Source: CAZGXI01 sp964529715 (GTDB lineage: Bacteria; Chloroflexota; Anaerolineae; Aggregatilineales; Ch27). From it: a stretch of 64,000 bases of DNA. The position numbers and the translations under genes are program-made. Each line of letters opens with the position of its first letter. The stretch's first letter is position 1. Positions 1 through 7,986 of the stretch are shown here, one piece after another. The DNA is taken from NCBI GenBank assembly GCA_964529715.1, contig CAZGXI010000014.1, forward strand, positions 43,423 through 107,422. Direction: 5' to 3'. The notes under the pieces are model-generated. The model did not search any database, was not told where the DNA came from, and saw only the letters and a program-made list of their open reading frames with translations.

Positions 1-944
1 CCTGTGCCTGCCAGCAGCAGCAAGATCACAATCACGGCGGCGACCAACCCCAGCGCCAGATTGCGCGTGCGGACGTTGGCCTGCCGTGCGGCCTCCTGGC
101 TGGGAGCGGCTTCGGCGGCCATCTTCCTGCCGATCTCCTGAATCTCGATGGCGCGTTGTTCTTGCTGTGGCCGCAAACGCTCCGGCACCGGGCCGGCCAT
201 GATCATCTCGGCGATCTCCTGCTGGCTCACTTCATCCTTAAAGAAGTCGCCGATTTTGTGCCCGTGACTGATGATCGTGAAGCGGTCGGCCACCTGGTAC
301 ACGTGGCCGATGTTGTGGGTGATGAAAATCACCGACAGCCCATGCTCCTTCGCCTGGCGCGTGTAATCGAGCACCTTCTGCGTTTCGCCGACCGAGAGGG
401 CCGAGGTCGGCTCGTCCAGGATCAGTAGCTTGGAGCCAAAGTGCACCGCGCGGCCAATGGCAATAGACTGGCGCTCGCCGCCGGACAGTCGCAGCACTTC
501 CTCTTCTGGGCGGCGGATTTCGATACCGATCTTCGCCAACGCCATGACCGTGTTGACGCTCATGGTCTGCTTGTCCAACATCGGCAATGGCCCGATGTAA
601 CGGTGCGGCTCGCGCCCCAGGTAGAAGTTGCGCGAAATGCTCATCAGGTTAACCAGCGCCAGGTCCTGGTACACCGTCTCGATGCCCATTGCGCGGGCCG
701 TCTTGGGCGAGTCGATGGTGACGGGCCGGCCTTCAAAGTAGATTTGCCCTTCGCTAGGGGTGTGAATGCCGGTCAGCACCTTAATCAGCGTGGATTTGCC
801 TGCGCCGTTGTCGCCCAACAGGCCGACGATCTCCCGGTGGTGGACGACGAAATTGACCTTACACAGCGCCTCGATCAGCCCGAAACGCTGGGTAATATTT
901 TCCATATAGACCAGGGGTATTTGGTCGCCGTTCATGCTGGACAT
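1..944 (-). CDS. Sugar ABC transporter ATP-binding protein (3' end cut by window edge)
   Basis: This is the ATPase of the importer whose permease and binding protein lie just upstream on the same strand. About 314 residues are visible: Walker A GDNGAGKST at 44-52, Q-loop near 93, signature LSGGE at 153-157, Walker B with LLILDEP at 173-179, and switch histidine H210. It resembles single-domain FrcA-type ATPases rather than the two-domain RbsA/XylG type. After the nucleotide-binding domain a charged linker of about 40 residues leads into a strongly hydrophobic stretch from about residue 296 (NLALGLVAAVIVILLLLAG), which runs off the window. A membrane segment at the C-terminus is odd for this family. 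ATG 944 was chosen because it follows the permease stop by 9 bases and has an AGGGGA-like ribosome site; ATG 935 is an alternative. Confidence 0.9.
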   Translation of the reverse strand, partial: MSSMNGDQIPLVYMENITQRFGLIEALCKVNFVVHHREIVGLLGDNGAGKSTLIKVLTGIHTPSEGQIYFEGRPVTIDSPKTARAMGIETVYQDLALVNLMSISRNFYLGREPHRYIGPLPMLDKQTMSVNTVMALAKIGIEIRRPEEEVLRLSGGERQSIAIGRAVHFGSKLLILDEPTSALSVGETQKVLDYTRQAKEHGLSVIFITHNIGHVYQVADRFTIISHGHKIGDFFKDEVSQQEIAEMIMAGPVPERLRPQQEQRAIEIQEIGRKMAAEAAPSQEAARQANVRTRNLALGLVAAVIVILLLLAGT

Positions 945-953
945 GGCATTCCC

Positions 954-2321
954 CTATCTCTGCCTGCGGACGTTGGTGTTGATGATGACGGCGGCGATCA
1001 TGATCACGCCCAGGACGCCCCGAAACCAGCTGGCATCGACGCCGATCAGCACCAGCCCGGTCTTGAGCATCCCGCTGAGCAGCACGCCCAGCAACGCGCC
1101 GACGATGCTGCCATAGCCGCCGGAGAGCAGCGTGCCGCCGATGACCGCTGCCGCGATCACGTCCAGTTCATAGCCCTGGCCGCGCAGCGGTTCGACCACT
1201 TCAAAGCGCGCCGCTTCCATGATCCCCCCGACGGCGGCCATCGTTCCGGAGAGCATGAAATTGAGCACCTTCACCCGGTTGACGTTGACCCCCTGCGCGC
1301 GCGCCGCGCCGGGGTTGCCGCCGACAGCAAAGACGGAGTTCCCATAGCGCGTCTGGTTCATGATCACGGTGAATATCCCGGCCAGGACGAACCACCATAC
1401 AATCGACGCGCGGAAGTTGCCGGGCAAGAACTCCAGTCGTCCGTTGAGGATGGTGAAGAACGGCACCTCTACCAGTCTGTTCAGGTCGCCGATATAGCTG
1501 ATGATCGACTGGATCGCCAGGATGACGCCCGCCACCAGCACCGCTGCGATCAGCAGCAGCCGGATGACCGGGCCGATCTTGAGGCCGCCGCCGTTCTGGC
1601 GCAGGCGGTTCAGGTTGAACTGGATGGCCGGGCGCGAGAAGAACGCGATCACCGCGACAAGGCCAATACTGAATAAAATAATCACCAAAGGATGAAATTG
1701 GGCGATGATTGGTGGCTGTAAATAGCGCGCAATCGTGCCGCCGGGGATGATGTTGAGCATGATCGAACGATAGAGATATAGCGTGCCCAGTGTGACAATG
1801 AAGGAGGGGATGCGCGTCCAGATCAACAGCAGGCCGTTGACCAGCCCCAGCAGCGCCCCCGAACATAGGGCCACCAAGACGGCCACCAGGCCGGGCAGGG
1901 GCGCAAAGGAAATGCCCAGCGACCGCACCGTCTCGTCGCTCAGGAACATCCCGACCAGCCCGCCCAGGCCGCTGTCGGCGGCGATGATGAAGATCAGCGC
2001 CGTCAGGCCCAGCGTCGAACCGACCGACAGGTCGAACTCGCCGGAGATCATCAGCACGGTGATTCCGACGGCCAGGATGCCCTGCGACGTGGCGTTGGTG
2101 GCAACCGAGGAGATCGAGTCGGGGGTCAGGATTTGCGGTGACCGGAAGGTGGTGGTGCCGTCGGGGGCCACCTGGATGCTGGTTCCGACGATAAAGAAGA
2201 GGAAGACGGCGAAGAAGCCGATCAGGACGCCGATTTCAGGAGTGCGGCCAATGTATTCCCGAATCTGCTCCCACAGGACTCCGGCGCCCCTCCGCTCGGT
2301 AAAGGAAATTTCTCTTGCCAA
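954..2321 (-). CDS. Sugar ABC transporter permease (RbsC/XylH family)
   Basis: Membrane subunit of a ribose/xylose-type importer, 455 residues, longer than RbsC (about 320) and close to XylH. The N-terminus is cytoplasmic, followed by roughly ten to twelve hydrophobic segments. A central extra region near residues 225-300 carries two more helices and a loop, as in XylH-type permeases. The conserved late region AVGGNPGAARAQGVNVNRVK and the following glycine-rich AAAVIGGTLLSGGYGS are typical of this permease family. It lies between the binding-protein gene (100-base gap holding a hairpin) and the ATPase gene (9-base gap), so the three form one minus-strand operon. The substrate is probably a pentose or hexose, but the sequence alone does not say which. 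Confidence 0.92.
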   Translation of the reverse strand: MAREISFTERRGAGVLWEQIREYIGRTPEIGVLIGFFAVFLFFIVGTSIQVAPDGTTTFRSPQILTPDSISSVATNATSQGILAVGITVLMISGEFDLSVGSTLGLTALIFIIAADSGLGGLVGMFLSDETVRSLGISFAPLPGLVAVLVALCSGALLGLVNGLLLIWTRIPSFIVTLGTLYLYRSIMLNIIPGGTIARYLQPPIIAQFHPLVIILFSIGLVAVIAFFSRPAIQFNLNRLRQNGGGLKIGPVIRLLLIAAVLVAGVILAIQSIISYIGDLNRLVEVPFFTILNGRLEFLPGNFRASIVWWFVLAGIFTVIMNQTRYGNSVFAVGGNPGAARAQGVNVNRVKVLNFMLSGTMAAVGGIMEAARFEVVEPLRGQGYELDVIAAAVIGGTLLSGGYGSIVGALLGVLLSGMLKTGLVLIGVDASWFRGVLGVIMIAAVIINTNVRRQR

Positions 2322-2368
2322 GGCCGGTACTCCTTAGGTTAGTGTGGCAGTTTACGCGGGGATTGGCA

Positions 2369-2394
2369 TGAGAGGGGCCGGGCGGCCCCTCTCA
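2369..2394 (-). terminator. Intercistronic hairpin between binding-protein and permease genes
   Basis: Perfect 11-bp stem (TGAGAGGGGCC with GGCCCCTCTCA) and a 4-base loop, 27 bases after the binding-protein stop and before the permease start. No U-tract follows, so it is more likely a processing or stabilising hairpin, or a weak attenuator, that keeps binding-protein mRNA in excess. A similar hairpin sits at the same place in the second sugar ABC operon. Confidence 0.6.
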
Positions 2395-2420
2395 GCGGGT
2401 TCAACGATGCTTCACCGGGT

Positions 2421-3389
2421 CTAACGATAACCCATGCTGTTGAGTTCGATCACGCGGGCGACATTGCTGGCGTCCACCACGTTCGGGCCGGTGAAGATGT
2501 CGTTCGCCGGCAGCAGCAGGAACTGGCTATTCAGGTACAGCCAGACGACCGTCTCGAAGCCCTGGACATACGGCTGCTGGTCGATGCACAGCAGCGTCAC
2601 GCCGTCCTGGATGGCCTGGAAGATGGCCGGGCTGGTGTCGAATGTCGCGTGCACCACCTCGTCAGGGGTCACGCCATTTTCTTCGGCGTACTGATAGTAC
2701 GATTCCGCCGGGCCAGGGCCGAGCGTCACGATGGCGTTGAAGCCTTCATTCGCGGCGAAGGCGTCGCCGATCAGACCCGCCGAGCCGGACACATTGTAGT
2801 CGATGGTGAAGCGCACGACCGGGATGCCCTCTTCTGCCATCACGCTCTCGACGCCGTTGCAGCGCGCCTCAAGGCCGGTGTGGCCGACTTCCTGGATCGG
2901 GCACAGCACGCCAGTGATCTCACGATCCGCCAGCAGGCGGCGCGCCACCGTCTGACCACCCAGGAATTCGCTGGAGCCGATATACATCAGGTGCGGCAGG
3001 CGCTCGCCCTCAGGACGGGTGTCCTGGGTGTTGAAAGCGATCACCGGGATGCCGGCATCGCGCGCGCGCACGACTGCATCCTGGATCAGGGCCGGGACCG
3101 GCTCGGTGGTGCCGACGCCATCCGGCTCGGCGGCCAGCGCGTCATCCCAGAAGCCCACCATCGCCTCGTTGGAGGCGGTGTCGGCGCCCAGCCAGGTTGC
3201 GTCCACGTCCAGGAACGCCGCAGCGTCGGTCATACCCTTGATGACGGTAGTCCAGAAGACGTTGCCGGGGCCGCCGTGCGCGATCAGGAAGAATTGCAGG
3301 CGATCCGCCTGCGCCGAAGCACCGCCGACCAGGGCCAGCAGCAGACCCACCACGACCAGCAGAATAGTCAGGTTACGCTTGCGCAGCAT
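2421..3389 (-). CDS. Sugar ABC transporter substrate-binding protein (RbsB-like, periplasmic-binding type 1)
   Basis: Extracytoplasmic sugar-binding protein, 322 residues. The start was set at the ATG 9 bases after an AGGAGGAGAA ribosome site; the reading frame continues upstream but has no better start. The N-terminus is a signal peptide (MLRKRN, a hydrophobic core, then GGASA cleavage region). The mature part begins DRLQFFLIAHGGPGNVFWTT, the typical first strand of periplasmic-binding type 1 proteins, and includes GIPVIAFNTQD and a C-terminal DQQPYVQGFETV sugar-binding segment typical of RbsB-type proteins. No lipobox cysteine is seen. It is the first gene of the binding protein-permease-ATPase operon, and a strong hairpin follows it. 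Confidence 0.92.
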   Translation of the reverse strand: MLRKRNLTILLVVVGLLLALVGGASAQADRLQFFLIAHGGPGNVFWTTVIKGMTDAAAFLDVDATWLGADTASNEAMVGFWDDALAAEPDGVGTTEPVPALIQDAVVRARDAGIPVIAFNTQDTRPEGERLPHLMYIGSSEFLGGQTVARRLLADREITGVLCPIQEVGHTGLEARCNGVESVMAEEGIPVVRFTIDYNVSGSAGLIGDAFAANEGFNAIVTLGPGPAESYYQYAEENGVTPDEVVHATFDTSPAIFQAIQDGVTLLCIDQQPYVQGFETVVWLYLNSQFLLLPANDIFTGPNVVDASNVARVIELNSMGYR

Positions 3390-3574
3390 TTCTCCTCCTA
3401 AAAAGGTATGGATATGGATGGATATGCGAACAAGAGACGTAACTATCGGGCGAGTAGGCGGACTGCAATCGTCGATACTACGCTCCTTTCCGTGCGAAGG
3501 AAACCTTCCGGGCCGGATGGGATAATATCGTTGCAGTACGGATGACTGGCCGCAAGTGGCCGGTAAACAAGGTG

Positions 3575-3602
3575 TACATAGAATGTTATATACCTTTTTC
3601 AA
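3575..3602 (-). promoter_or_regulatory. Weak candidate promoter for the sugar ABC operon
   Basis: On the minus strand TTGAAA is followed after 16 bases by TATGTA, which would start a leader of nearly 200 bases before the binding-protein gene. The match is only moderate. The 324-base gap between 3390 and 3713 holds this candidate, the strong ribosome site next to 3389, and nothing else I recognise. Confidence 0.25.
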
Positions 3603-3713
3603 AGAAATGCAAATGGTCCATTCTTTCGCCGGGGCGTTTCCCTGTGGATCAAATGCGCTCTGGGCGCTACACTACGGGCCTGTTAACTATTGTCTTGACG
3701 CGAGGGTTTCCCG

Positions 3714-4121
3714 ATGTCTGTCATTGACCGTTTGCTTGCCCCCCTGCGCGCTCTGGCGGCGAATGACCAGCGGCGGCGCTATCTGGCGCTGGTGATTGCA
3801 ACGCTAGGGGTGTTGGCGTTGGTGTTTGGCATTTACACCTTTCTGGAAGCGCACAGCAAATACACCGAGTTGAGCGCCGTCGTTGAGCGATTGGGGCCGC
3901 CCACCGATCCCAATGACGCCAGCAATCACGCCTTCGCCCTGCTGCTGCGCGACCGTGACCGTGCCGGAACACGCCGCTTTGAAGGGGTGATGTTCATGGG
4001 TCTGGCGCTGGCAACCCTGGGGGTGGCCTATCTGGTCGCGCCAACACACCGACCCGCCGTCCCGTCCGACTCCCCCGATTCCGCAACGCCGCTGCCGGGA
4101 ACGCCCCCGGACCACCCCTGA
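3714..4121 (+). CDS. Hypothetical two-helix membrane protein
   Basis: 135 residues. A short basic N-terminus (RLLAPLRALAANDQRRR) precedes a first membrane helix at about residues 23-44. An external or cytoplasmic loop of about 50 charged residues follows, then a second helix at about 90-108, and a Pro/Ser/Asp-rich tail ends the protein. I recognise no family. It stands alone on the plus strand between two minus-strand genes. Codon use is like its neighbours, and the high proportion of hydrophobic residues in two clean segments argues that it is a real gene. The ATG follows a weak AGGGTTTCCCG region, so the start is less certain than the frame. Confidence 0.6.
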   Translation: MSVIDRLLAPLRALAANDQRRRYLALVIATLGVLALVFGIYTFLEAHSKYTELSAVVERLGPPTDPNDASNHAFALLLRDRDRAGTRRFEGVMFMGLALATLGVAYLVAPTHRPAVPSDSPDSATPLPGTPPDHP

Positions 4122-4295
4122 ACGACGAAAATCCTGCCCTTCGACTCCGGGCGTGTCGTCATTCACCCGGTGAAGCTGGCATCTGGCGTACAGACTCTGG
4201 GGCGCGTGTGAAAGAATGAGCCTGAACAATCGCGCGCATCCGGCTGCACTCATTGCTGTTGTGTAGCGTTACGCGAAACTTTACTTTTTTGATGT

Positions 4296-4320
4296 CAATG
4301 ACGTTATAATAACGTCATTG
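4296..4320. promoter_or_regulatory. Perfect 11-bp inverted repeat overlapping a TATAAT box
   Basis: CAATGACGTTA and TAACGTCATTG are exact inverted repeats separated by TAA. The centre contains a perfect TATAAT on the plus strand (4305-4310), with a weak TTTACT 19 bases upstream. It lacks a U-tract on either strand, so it reads as an operator over a promoter rather than a terminator. The 370-base stretch 4122-4490 around it is otherwise without a convincing gene. A 53-codon frame (4336-4497) follows it but overlaps the terminator and the end of the opposing gene. Confidence 0.5.
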
Positions 4321-4447
4321 TAACTTTAGAAAAGGATGCTTGTCAAGCAGTTGTTGCGCACTGCGAAACAGCGTTCCGAGAATAGAACGGCCCTGGCACC
4401 CGGCTGCGTGCTGCCAACGACGCCGGGAATACGCCCGATAGCCATAG

Positions 4448-4473
4448 CGTCGGCCCAGCGCACTGGGCCGACG
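4448..4473 (-). terminator. Hairpin after the URO-D family gene
   Basis: Perfect 11-bp stem CGTCGGCCCAG/CTGGGCCGACG with a 4-base loop, 18 bases beyond the stop of the minus-strand URO-D gene. No T-run follows, so termination may need another factor. Confidence 0.5.
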
Positions 4474-4490
4474 TTACCTGATTTGGGGGA

Positions 4491-5642
4491 TCAATAGTTA
4501 CCGTATTCCCGCAGCGCCTCGACCATGGCAATCACGTTTTCTGGCGGCACATTCGCCTGAATATTGTGTACGGCGGCGAAGACGAAGCCGCCGTCTTTCG
4601 CCAGTGCATCGATGTTGCGACGCACGTCGTCGCGCACCTGCTGCGGCGTGCCGACGCCTAGTACGCGCTGCGTATCTACACCACCGCCCCAGAAGGTCAG
4701 GTCCTTGCCGTACTCGCGCTTGAGTTCATAGGGGTCCATGCCGGTCGCGCTGAGCTGCACCGGGTTGAGGATGTCCACGCCGTTCTCGATCAGGTCTGGG
4801 ATAACCTTGCGGACTGCGCCGCACGAGTGGAAGAACAGCTTGGCGTTGGTCAGCTCGTGGATGCGCCCGAACAGGTACTTCTGGCGCGGGGTCATCAGGC
4901 GGCGGAAGGTAGCGGGTGAGAAGAGCAGGTCGAATTGCCCGGCAAAGTCGTCGGCTTCCTGCACCACGTCCACGTAGTCGCCCACCAGCGGCAGGGCCTT
5001 TTCCCAATATTGCAGCTTGAGGTCGATGACCTTGTCCATCAGGTAGCCGATCAGGTCGGGGTCGCCGGCCAGGTCGGCGTAGTAATCGGCAAAGCCGCGC
5101 ATCCAGGCTGTGATCTCCATAAAGCCTGCCGTCAGACCACCCAGGACGACCGCCTGCCCGGAGTCGGCAACCGCCTTCGCAGCCTCAGCCAGCCCTTCAA
5201 AGCGCGCCGGATCAACCGGGTCGGGCCAGGGATAGTGATCGATGGTCTCCCGCGTGATCGGGCCGGCCAGGGGATGCCGGAACATGTCGAAGAAAAAGCC
5301 GCCGTCTTTGGGCTTGCGCCAGCCGATGCCGAACTCATCGTAGAAGAAGTCATAGGCGGGATCGTCGGTTGTGTTAACCTCAATGTGGAAGGTAGCCGAA
5401 GAACGCGGCGCGACGTTCGTCACGTCGGTCGGCCACAGCGCGCGCAGGTCGTCGTCGATGAACACGATCTGCTGGTTGATGTCCATCAGGCGCGGCTCGA
5501 CCGGGGGCAGCCCCAGTTTCTCGCGCAGCCGTTTATACGTGATGTGGTGCATACTGGTCAGCACCGTGCCGCCTAGATCGAAGGGGATGCGGTCGGGTTC
5601 CTTGTGATTAAGGGCCAGTTTGACCCGTTCACGGGAGTTCAT
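4491..5642 (-). CDS. Uroporphyrinogen decarboxylase (URO-D) family protein
   Basis: 383 residues with the URO-D superfamily fold signature. The N-terminal MNSRERVKLALNHKEPDRIP is typical of the family, and FFHSCGAVRKVIPDLIENGVD resembles the methyltransferase-like MtaA/CmuA branch, in which a histidine/cysteine region binds zinc and the methyl donor. The end of the protein (GGGVDTQRVLGVGTPQQVRDDV) is also typical. True heme-pathway HemE is shorter and has a different N-terminal arginine motif, so this is probably not HemE. In related genomes such genes often sit by sugar or methyl-compound uptake genes; here it is alone between a hairpin and a 85-base gap. The substrate is unknown. Confidence 0.85.
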   Translation of the reverse strand: MNSRERVKLALNHKEPDRIPFDLGGTVLTSMHHITYKRLREKLGLPPVEPRLMDINQQIVFIDDDLRALWPTDVTNVAPRSSATFHIEVNTTDDPAYDFFYDEFGIGWRKPKDGGFFFDMFRHPLAGPITRETIDHYPWPDPVDPARFEGLAEAAKAVADSGQAVVLGGLTAGFMEITAWMRGFADYYADLAGDPDLIGYLMDKVIDLKLQYWEKALPLVGDYVDVVQEADDFAGQFDLLFSPATFRRLMTPRQKYLFGRIHELTNAKLFFHSCGAVRKVIPDLIENGVDILNPVQLSATGMDPYELKREYGKDLTFWGGGVDTQRVLGVGTPQQVRDDVRRNIDALAKDGGFVFAAVHNIQANVPPENVIAMVEALREYGNY

Positions 5643-5726
5643 AGCGCGCTGTTCCTTTCAACAGAGAAGCGGGGGCGTTTGCACATAGCATACAACGTTT
5701 TGGCCAGATTGCACTATCGGCGGACC

Positions 5727-6857
5727 TCATGTTGTCCGGATTACGCCCACCAGCGTCGCCGACGCGACCTGGCGTATCTCGCCCGTATCCAGGCTTAGTT
5801 TCCACGTCCCGTCGCGGCGCGGGTTATAAAGCAGCACACCGTGTTCGTCGTCGGTCCAGGCCAGTGGCAGCAGGGGGCGGTCGAGCGGCGTTTCTAGCAG
5901 GGGACGCTGCTCGCCCTGTTTGGCCTCCACCACCACCAGCATAAACCGCTCCCGTCCGCTTCCGGCGCTGTCTAGCGTGACGTTATTTGCCAGGCTATAC
6001 ACGACCCGCTCGCCTTCTGGCGATACCAGTGCCGCGCCTGCCAGGGCGTAAGGCGGCGCGATGGTCGGGGCAAAGGTATCTATGTTCGCCGCCAGGTCCC
6101 ACACGCGCGCGTCGAAGCCGCCGGAGTCACTGGCCTGTTCCAGCCGAACAAAGTATTGCCCATCTGCCGAGAGCGCCGCCGCGCAGAAGCAGTTCGGCTC
6201 GAAGGGCAGGCGTTCCGGCGCGGGTTGTTCGGGACGCAGGCGGTGCACGTCGGCGTATTGGGGGTAGAAGAAGAACCCGCCCAGGCCGCCCGGCTGCCGG
6301 TCGAAGAAGAATGTGCTGTTGTCCGTGAGCGCCAGCGGCACGATGTGCAAAAAGGCGTCTGGGCCATCTTGCAACAGCACGCGCTGATCGCCCCCGTCGG
6401 GGCGCGCCAGCGTCGTGAGGGTGGTTAACTGCCCATCTGCCGTGCGGTCGGTGCGCGTCCAGGCGATCCACTGCCCGTCCGGCGACACGACCCAATCGAT
6501 CCGCGCCGTCTCCGGAATCGGCTGGATGAACGGGTGTGGCTCGACGCGGCCATCCGGCCAAGCGCGGGAGAGCGTCCCGTCTTCGGCGTTCTGGAACAGC
6601 ACATAGCCGCCCACGACGGTGAAGCGGTCGCCGCGCACGTCTGCTGTCACCGCCTCGCCCGTAACCGGATCGACGAAGAACAGACGCGCGGCCCCGGCCT
6701 CGGCATTCGGCAGCGCGCGTAAGACGTAGACTTCGATGGGCGCGTTGTAGTTCCGCTGCGCCAGCGCCACAGGCAAAAAACCCAAAGAACTAACCACCAA
6801 GAGCGCCAAGATATTCAATTTTCCTGTGCGTCCTTGGCGGTGAAAAATTGCTTTCAT
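5727..6857 (-). CDS. Secreted beta-propeller (TolB-like) protein
   Basis: 376 residues. It begins with a signal peptide (hydrophobic core LNILALLVVSSLGFLPVA, cleavage after ALA) and continues with repeated WD40/TolB-like blades: VVSPDGQWIAWTR, LSADGQYFVRLEQ, LVSPEGERVVYSL. Each blade has the S-P-D-G or S-A-D-G turn typical of TolB/DPP-type propellers. No peptidase or kinase domain is attached. The start lies 15 bases after the sirtuin stop, so the two are probably co-transcribed. The first 25 codons lie inside a dispersed intergenic repeat (see 6792-6841), so the signal peptide may have been recruited from repeat DNA. The function is unknown; protein-protein or ligand binding outside the membrane is likely. 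Confidence 0.7.
   Translation of the reverse strand: MKAIFHRQGRTGKLNILALLVVSSLGFLPVALAQRNYNAPIEVYVLRALPNAEAGAARLFFVDPVTGEAVTADVRGDRFTVVGGYVLFQNAEDGTLSRAWPDGRVEPHPFIQPIPETARIDWVVSPDGQWIAWTRTDRTADGQLTTLTTLARPDGGDQRVLLQDGPDAFLHIVPLALTDNSTFFFDRQPGGLGGFFFYPQYADVHRLRPEQPAPERLPFEPNCFCAAALSADGQYFVRLEQASDSGGFDARVWDLAANIDTFAPTIAPPYALAGAALVSPEGERVVYSLANNVTLDSAGSGRERFMLVVVEAKQGEQRPLLETPLDRPLLPLAWTDDEHGVLLYNPRRDGTWKLSLDTGEIRQVASATLVGVIRTT
6792..6841. repeat. Inverted CGCCAAG-type repeat within a signal-peptide coding region
   Basis: ACCACCAAGAGCGCCAAG faces TCCTTGGCGGT across about 20 bases. The same phrase, as a perfect 12-bp inverted repeat, occurs between the two GH13 genes at 41893-41969. Here it falls inside codons 6-22 of the propeller gene. 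Confidence 0.6.
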
Positions 6858-6872
6858 GCATACGCTCCGGGG

Positions 6873-7646
6873 TCAGCGACGGGCGCGGATGGCGGCGACG
6901 ATCTGCGGCAGGATAACGCCGGCAGGGCCGCCCAGCCACAGGTCGGCGATGGATGTAATCATGCCTGGCGTCGGGTTCACCTCCACGATGTGCGCGCCGT
7001 GTTGTTTGGCGACGAAGGGCAGGCTGGCGGCAGGCTGCACCACGCCGGACGTGCCCACGACGAGCATCACGTCGGCGCTTTCTGCCGCCATTAGGGCACG
7101 ATCCAGCAGTTCCCGCGACAGCGTCTCGCCGAACCAGACCACGTCGGGCCGCACCCAGCCGCCGCAGTATGGGCAGCGCGGCGGGCCGGCCTGCGGATCG
7201 TGGTCCGGCAGCGCCGCCGCGTCGATGATGGTCGGGGCGCCCCGGCAGTCCGCGAAGCACTTGCTGCGCAGGATCGCGCCGTGCAGGGGAATGATGTCGC
7301 TGCTCCCGGCGCGCTGATGCAGGTCATCTACGTTCTGCGTGATGACCGCCACCTGCGGCAGCAGAGCTTCCAGGTCGGCCAGAGCGCGGTGGCCGGGGTT
7401 GGGTTCGGCCTGCCGGACCATCTGGCGGCGATACTCGTACCAGTCCCACACGAGCTTCGGGTCGCGGCGGAATGCTTCCTGTGTGGCGAGTTGCTGCGGG
7501 TCGTAACGCGCCCACAGGCCGGTTTGCGCATCCCGGAAGGTCGGCACGCCGCTCTCCTGGCTGATGCCCGACCCGGTGAGCACGGCCAGCCGTTTACTCC
7601 CGCCGATCAGGTCGGCGGCCAGGGCGATGGCTTCTGGAAGGCTCAT
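6873..7646 (-). CDS. cobB: NAD-dependent protein deacylase, class III sirtuin (CobB-like)
   Basis: 257 residues. It has the Rossmann motif GSGISQESGVPTFRD (25-39), the TQNVDDLH motif (103-110) and the catalytic histidine in PLHGAI (H122). The four zinc-ligand cysteines are C130, C134, C158 and C161. Y70 and R73 form the Y-x-x-R pair that in SIRT5 and E. coli CobB binds succinyl or malonyl groups, so it probably removes acidic acyl groups from lysine as well as acetyl. The start at MSLPEA was chosen over a frame extension of 12 residues rich in glycine. The propeller gene follows after 15 bases. Confidence 0.92.
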   Translation of the reverse strand: MSLPEAIALAADLIGGSKRLAVLTGSGISQESGVPTFRDAQTGLWARYDPQQLATQEAFRRDPKLVWDWYEYRRQMVRQAEPNPGHRALADLEALLPQVAVITQNVDDLHQRAGSSDIIPLHGAILRSKCFADCRGAPTIIDAAALPDHDPQAGPPRCPYCGGWVRPDVVWFGETLSRELLDRALMAAESADVMLVVGTSGVVQPAASLPFVAKQHGAHIVEVNPTPGMITSIADLWLGGPAGVILPQIVAAIRARR

Positions 7647-7753
7647 GTTCGGGCCACCACCTCCACCCCTACTGACCGGCACTGTCTTCGGCTTGCAGGC
7701 GCAGGAACACCTCTCACTACGATCATCAGCCCGCCTCGTTCAAAACCGCATCC

Positions 7754-7782
7754 TTGACGCCCCTCACTTCCCCGATTATAAT
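7754..7782 (+). promoter_or_regulatory. Promoter of rplJ-rplL
   Basis: TTGACG, a 17-base spacer and TATAAT: near-consensus housekeeping promoter on the plus strand. It would give a leader of almost 200 bases before rplJ, holding the attenuator hairpin. The 340-base gap between the sirtuin and rplJ is otherwise filled by this leader. Confidence 0.75.
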
Positions 7783-7914
7783 TCTCTTTTGTATCGGTTT
7801 GGCAATCGGCGCTTTGCCGCAGACCGCAGGCGCGCATTCACAAGGCGCTTAATTTCCTGCCGAGGCGAAGGCCATTGACCCATCTTCTCTTCATCAGTAT
7901 TTAGAGAATGTGGT

Positions 7915-7950
7915 CGGCCTTTGCTTGTGTCTGCAAAGGCCGTTTTGTTT
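7915..7950 (+). promoter_or_regulatory. L10-leader-type attenuator hairpin before rplJ
   Basis: A perfect 10-bp stem (CGGCCTTTGC/GCAAAGGCCG, 8-base loop) is followed by TTTTGTTT, which is a complete intrinsic terminator placed 36 bases before the ribosome site of rplJ. Ribosomal protein L10, bound with L7/L12, is known to bind such leaders and repress its own operon. I infer the same here. Confidence 0.65.
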
Positions 7951-7986
7951 GCCAACCTCACCCTCAGCGGAAAGGAGGAAAGGCAT

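Noticed and set aside
441..1676. Plus-strand frame across the ATPase and permease genes
   Set aside because: It overlaps two recognised minus-strand genes and has no family similarity or ribosome site.
4336..4497. 53-codon plus-strand frame after the 4296 palindrome
   Set aside because: It overlaps the terminator hairpin and the end of the URO-D gene, and its sequence is not protein-like; kept only as part of a finding.
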